The notes beneath the pieces were generated by a model that ran no database searches, was not told the origin of the DNA, and saw only the letters and a program-made list of their open reading frames with translations. Positions 60,009 to 64,000 of a stretch of 64,000 nucleotides of DNA are shown piece by piece; within the stretch, counting starts at the first letter, position 1; each line of letters starts with the position of its first letter. A program made the position numbers and the translations under genes. Location: positions 681,599 through 745,598 of the forward strand of contig KL197715.1 of assembly GCA_000697665.1 (NCBI GenBank). Direction: 5' to 3'. This DNA comes from Jaapia argillacea MUCL 33604 (lineage: Eukaryota > Basidiomycota > Agaricomycetes > Jaapiales > Jaapiaceae).

Positions 60009-62531
60009 TTATCGTGAGGTAAGGGATCGCTGAGTGGGCGTGGAAGACCCGCTCCTGATGATGTCGTCAAAACTCGGTGAGCGAGTATGAGAATGGGAGC
60101 CATTGGGGGAGAAGGGAGGAGTGAAGGGCTCCTCGCGAGGAGGAGAGTGTAAATAACCCTCGATGCTTGATGCTGAATGGGAGCGCGGGACAGCATCCGC
60201 AGATATATCCAAAATAGAGTCCGAGCCGGTATAGAAACAGAACCTAAAATGTGAATTTAGTTGGCGTTGCCGTATAGACAAAATGACTACCCACCGATTG
60301 AGGAAGGCACTGTAGTTACTCGGACTCATCTGGCGCTCGTCGACTAGACCAGAGTTGAAGCTGGGGAGATCGAACGGCAGGGACGGCTCCGGTGAGGGTG
60401 AACATGACCTCGAAGAGTCTGAAGGAGATGTGATCGAAGGAGTCGACTCGTCGCTCGCACCACTGAGAACACGACGGAAAGGCGGCCATGGAGACAATAA
60501 GTCCGCAGGCATACCGACCGGGGAGCTATCATGCTCTTCAGCAGGAGCACATGAGACGAATCTGGGTATTGATGGGACTTCAGGAGATGGGGAAAGGAGT
60601 CGAAGGGCTGGAGTGGTATCACGGGGTGATCCAGGAGGAGTTTTCTTGAGGGATGAGACGGACGACAAGCCGATGTCGAAATACCCCCGCTGGTGGTTTC
60701 GACGAGAAGGTACCTTGAAAGGCTTGTCTTCGTCAGAGTCATCCATTTGACGAATCACAGGACGTAACTCCTCGTCGTCAGTAAGTCGTGGCGATCCTCG
60801 GGTGAGGGATCTCGGGTCCTGCAAGAATGAGGTTCTCGGAGACGAGCGAGGTAGAGTCGAACGTTTCGTCGGCCAAGGTATGGAGTTGGGCGATGGCACG
60901 TTGGGAGGATAAGTGGACGTCCGAGCATGGTAGGCTGGTGTGACGGGGTCGGAAGCCTTCCAAGGCGTCTTCGCGGAGTTGGCAAAGGTGTAGCGCGACG
61001 ACAGCGAGGCTTCGGATTTGAGCGAAAATGGTGCGCTCGAATCCGAGGTGGAACGCTTCACGGATTGAGCGAGGAAGGAACCGATCGTCTCCCGACCTTT
61101 CGCGACCTGCTCCAATCTGTTCTTCAAATCCGAAATGCCAACCTGCGCGCTGTTGTTCGGTTCCGACTTTGATGGACTCGGTTTCACCCACGAAAACTTC
61201 GCTTGGTAGTTTTCACCTCCATTGTTATCCCAGATCTCCTTCCCTGCGACGGTATAACGTACAGCCAAGAACATCGTCTTCTCCTCGATTTTCGCCAGGA
61301 TATCATTGAGACGAATCGAGAAGGAGAATCGGTCGAAGCCTGCCTCTAGCGACTCCACGTACTTCCCTGTCACCTCGCTCGTGGTCTGCCACCAATCAAA
61401 AGTGAAACGAATAGCGATCCACTTCTCGAATGCTAGATTGCGAACCCGGATCTTCCCATCAATCGTCTTGGTCTCCTTCGACAACGTCAACTCCTCCAAT
61501 GCAACGTCGGCATCCTTGGGCGTGACTGAAGGGAAGTTGCCCAGGTGCATTACCAGGTCCTTCTTCTTATCCTCGTCGGAACCATAGATAAACGACGGGA
61601 AATCGCTATCTGTACCACTGGTGTCTGTCGGACTTCCATCGCGAGACACCGCAGTGGGTTTCTGCTCGGCCAAGAACAACTTCACCTTCTCCAATTGTCT
61701 ATCGAAATGGACAGACTTATTTGGGGTGGCAGGCTCGCTCTTGGACGTCGAAGGTGCAGTGATGATCGACAAGTCGCTGTGAAACGGATGCTTTCGCGAC
61801 TTTAGAGAGGATTTGACTATCTCTCCTGATTTTTTGCGAATGGGAGGGGTCTGAGCACCCGAGGGCGTCGGAGATGTCGTCGAAGGCCGAGGTTGTAACT
61901 TCAACCAGGAGACGTCATCGATGCGTAATTCCGAACCGTTCCTCCTTGCCGTTATTGTCTCACTCTGCATTCGCAAGTGCTGCTGACCGCTCTTCGCTGA
62001 CCATGAGTGATTTTGCACGCGAATCGGACGAGGACTTTCCACGTCGGAAGTTTTAGCAGTGGGGGTGGGAGTGGCTTCGGGCGTCGAGTCTTCGGCATGA
62101 GATAATGATAGAGGCTTTGATGGCACAGCCCTTGGCTTCGCGACACTCGGGGTGGGAGTGTTTACCGGATCTTCGGAAGGGGATAGTGCGGGAGGACTCC
62201 TCTGACCACGAACCCGTCTTGCACGAAAGGTAATCGGCGAAGATTCCGACGATGAAGAAGAGGTGCAACTCGAAGACTCCGCGTTCATTGAACCGTGTAG
62301 AGATATGCGGTCAGGACCAGGTATCGACGGAGGGGAAGGAAATTGATGACCCGTTTGAGGTGTCGGGGGCTGAACGATCAATAAGGTCGAGGAGGGAGGG
62401 GATATACTCTGGGGGCGAGAAGAGCGCGAACTTGACGTTCTCCGAGGAATGGAGGGAAGTGGTGCTCCTGCGCTGTTAGAGTCCCGCGAAAACGAGTGCT
62501 CCATGGGAGTGGAATACATGGTCATGGACAT
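60009..62531 (-). CDS. Protein phosphatase 1 regulatory subunit with CBM21 domain
   Basis: Glycogen-targeting type PP1 subunit (yeast Gac1/Pig1, animal PPP1R3). A PP1-docking RVxF-like motif KSVHFD is followed by RQLEKVKLFL. About 60 residues later begins a CBM21 domain: IRVRNLAFEKWIAIRFTFDW, WQTTSEVTGKYVESL, FDRFSFSIRLNDILAKIEEK, TMFLAVRYTVAGKEIWDNNG and NYQAKFSWVKPS, with the aromatic residues that bind polysaccharide. Flanking regions are long, Ser/Pro-rich and probably disordered. The frame is open from an ATG at 62529-62531 to the stop at 60009-60011. One 51-nt intron (about 60246-60296) is hidden because it has no stop in frame; it joins SAFLNR to FCFYTGSDS. The role would be to bring PP1 to glycogen synthase. 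Confidence 0.87.
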   Translation of the reverse strand: MSMTMYSTPMEHSFSRDSNSAGAPLPSIPRRTSSSRSSRPQSISPPSSTLLIVQPPTPQTGHQFPSPPSIPGPDRISLHGSMNAESSSCTSSSSSESSPITFRARRVRGQRSPPALSPSEDPVNTPTPSVAKPRAVPSKPLSLSHAEDSTPEATPTPTAKTSDVESPRPIRVQNHSWSAKSGQQHLRMQSETITARRNGSELRIDDVSWLKLQPRPSTTSPTPSGAQTPPIRKKSGEIVKSSLKSRKHPFHSDLSIITAPSTSKSEPATPNKSVHFDRQLEKVKLFLAEQKPTAVSRDGSPTDTSGTDSDFPSFIYGSDEDKKKDLVMHLGNFPSVTPKDADVALEELTLSKETKTIDGKIRVRNLAFEKWIAIRFTFDWWQTTSEVTGKYVESLEAGFDRFSFSIRLNDILAKIEEKTMFLAVRYTVAGKEIWDNNGGENYQAKFSWVKPSPSKSEPNNSAQVGISDLKNRLEQVAKGRETIGSFLAQSVKRSTSDSSAPFSLKSEASLSSRYTFANSAKTPWKASDPVTPAYHARTSTYPPNVPSPNSIPWPTKRSTLPRSSPRTSFLQDPRSLTRGSPRLTDDEELRPVIRQMDDSDEDKPFKVPSRRNHQRGYFDIGLSSVSSLKKTPPGSPRDTTPALRLLSPSPEVPSIPRFVSCAPAEEHDSSPVGMPADLLSPWPPFRRVLSGASDESTPSITSPSDSSRSCSPSPEPSLPFDLPSFNSGLVDERQMSPSNYSAFLNRWVVILSIRQRQLNSHFRFCFYTGSDSILDISADAVPRSHSASSIEGYLHSPPREEPFTPPFSPNGSHSHTRSPSFDDIIRSGSSTPTQRSLTSR

Positions 62532-63706
62532 CGGGGGCAATGTCTGACAGGTGGGGGAAATATTCCAGGTACTGGTTCAAAAAATGGTCTCAGGTGTTGA
62601 CCTGGGTGGGAGAGGGGAGCAGACTTACCTCAAAAAATGGGTCGCGTCGGACTGAAAGATGTCCGAGCAGCAAGAACTCGATGTTTTCGAGTCTTGATAA
62701 CGTTAAAAAAGATAGTGGGTGTGAAAGTACAGACGTATGGATTGTCAGAGGTGACAGAACCCAAGAAACCGCCGTACGACTATGTACAAGCGGGACAAAG
62801 CACGCTGCCTGAAAATTTGCAAGTTGGATCCGGCAATCAGTAAGTCTCAGACGCGACTCAGGACCAAAACCGCGATATCGCACCTGGGAATACCAGATCC
62901 AAGAAATTCTCTACGCGAGACACGTTCAAGTCTCTTTCACAGCGATATGCTGGGCGTGCTCGAGCAACAGGAGATGGAGGACGAACGACTGACGTCGTTT
63001 TTGGCGGTTAATATTGGGAAGGAGAGTCTGTTTTTAACAGAGCCTAGACAGGCAATTGAGCCCCGCCCGCTCTGTCAGCCATAGCCTCGGACAAGATAAA
63101 CACAAGAGATTGCTCACCAAGCCTAGAACCCACCGACCGTCTTGAATGTCGTCGTCAACTGTGCGTTCGCCGCCGAAAGCAGCGATGAGCAGAGGCCAGG
63201 AGCACTTGGGGGAGAGGAGAGATGGAAAAATGAAAGGTTGCGAAGGGAACTCTGTGTTTTGGGTCGTAAAACTTCAACAAACAATATACGGAACCCATAT
63301 CTGGAATAGCTTATCCTTCGGCCAAGTCTGCTTCGCATTGCACGTTGCCCTTCTTTACATCCCAAGAACTTTGGCGCAATACAAATTTCCCTCGAAAGGC
63401 ATTGGACGAGCCACAGAAATGTAGGCAACCATGAGCCGACTGCACGGGGAACTTCAGGAAACATCCAGATCCTGCACCGATTGCACCCCCAGATATCTTT
63501 GGCTCGTCCTCATTCGTCGAATTGATCGCCAGCTTCTGTATAACTCTTCCGTTCGCCTAGATCTAAGCCGACCTCGGGTGGATAAAGGTTGGCTGTCTCA
63601 TCCTCAAACCTCCTCATCCGCGTGGACCTCGTCGGACGATTCGGATTGGCCTGTGGCGTCGTACTTCTACACTCGACCTGGTCTAGTATCGCTCACATTT
63701 ACGAGA
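62532..63706. other. Divergent intergenic region
   Basis: Upstream of the PP1 regulator (minus) and the MYND gene (plus). Open frames here (for example 63431 onward on plus, in phase with the MYND gene) could be its leader exons, but the amino acids look random. Confidence 0.4.
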
Positions 63707-64000
63707 ATGCCTCATATGTTCGATTCGGAATCGACTATTGTCTTGGGTGAGTACCAAGCATTCCAGCCATTCAACAGCCATTCGTGGTTGGTATTAATAG
63801 TGATCATCCCTGAACAGATATGACCCAGGAGCGACCATGTGGGGTCTGTGAGTCGACCAAAAACATCAAACAGTGCGCCCGCTGCAAGAGCATATCATAT
63901 TGCAGCAAGGAGCATCAACTGCTCGTGAGTGGTTTTCGCGCCTCCTTATTCCAGGTGCCAACATCGATGGACCTTCCCCGCCGGAAAAGGACTGGCCTAC
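63707..64000 (+). CDS. MYND zinc-finger protein (partial, cut by window end)
   Basis: After MPHMFDSESTIVL an intron (donor GTGAGTACC near 63747, acceptor TGAACAG at 63817) joins to DMTQERPCGVCESTKNIKQC and ARCKSISYCSKEHQLL, a MYND-type zinc finger (C-x2-C, C-x2-C, Y-C-x3-H). The next donor GTGAGTGG follows directly and the gene runs off the window. The first ATG could also be 63820 (MTQERPC) or the in-phase ATG at 63431. The MYND finger is near the N-terminus, as in some prolyl-hydroxylase-like or SET-domain-lacking fungal proteins. The family cannot be decided from this piece. Confidence 0.6.

Overview
The window is nuclear DNA of a filamentous basidiomycete, most likely an Agaricomycete. 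The evidence is the many short GT-AG introns (mostly about 48-75 nt) inside almost every gene, the fungus-specific ABC-F elongation factor 3, and other families with fungal-type architecture (a tungstate-binding-like periplasmic-type protein, an L-rhamnose mutarotase, a PP1 regulator with a CBM21 domain, a NACHT NTPase). I cannot name the species. About 24 genes can be supported; all models were assembled by eye from splice sites and family similarity, with no RNA evidence.

Left part (1-11.8 kb): this is the accessory, decayed region. It holds a broken glutathione-S-transferase-like gene, a NACHT NTPase cut by an in-frame TGA with a tail-anchored continuation behind it, a sedolisin fragment beside a tryptophanyl-tRNA synthetase fragment, an unrecognised basic coiled-coil gene, and an intact carboxymuconolactone-decarboxylase/AhpD-like gene.

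Middle part (12-36.6 kb): mostly conserved housekeeping genes. These are Rab11/Ypt3 (with a 5-nt microexon), an orphan polytopic membrane protein, EMC4, SF3B4/Hsh49, Cdc42, a long disordered WD40 protein, an M50B-like membrane metalloprotease, eEF3 and the V-ATPase subunit a. Between SF3B4 and Cdc42 lies a 98-residue secreted protein made of three near-identical 21-residue units separated by Lys-Arg sites. It looks like a kexin-processed peptide precursor and is the most interesting object in the window.

Right part (37-64 kb): a periplasmic-binding-like protein, a GMC oxidoreductase, a LACTB2-like metallo-beta-lactamase, an ITFG1/TIP-like FG-GAP membrane protein divergent from a spartin-type senescence-domain protein, L-rhamnose mutarotase, a BCS1-type AAA ATPase, CWC22 followed by PFS2 (two RNA-processing factors in tandem), a PP1 regulatory subunit, and the first part of a MYND zinc-finger gene cut by the window end. 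Genes do not form operons; several pairs are divergent or convergent. Several themes recur: RNA processing (SF3B4, CWC22, PFS2), small GTPases (Rab11, Cdc42), and the endomembrane system (EMC4, V-ATPase, Rab11).
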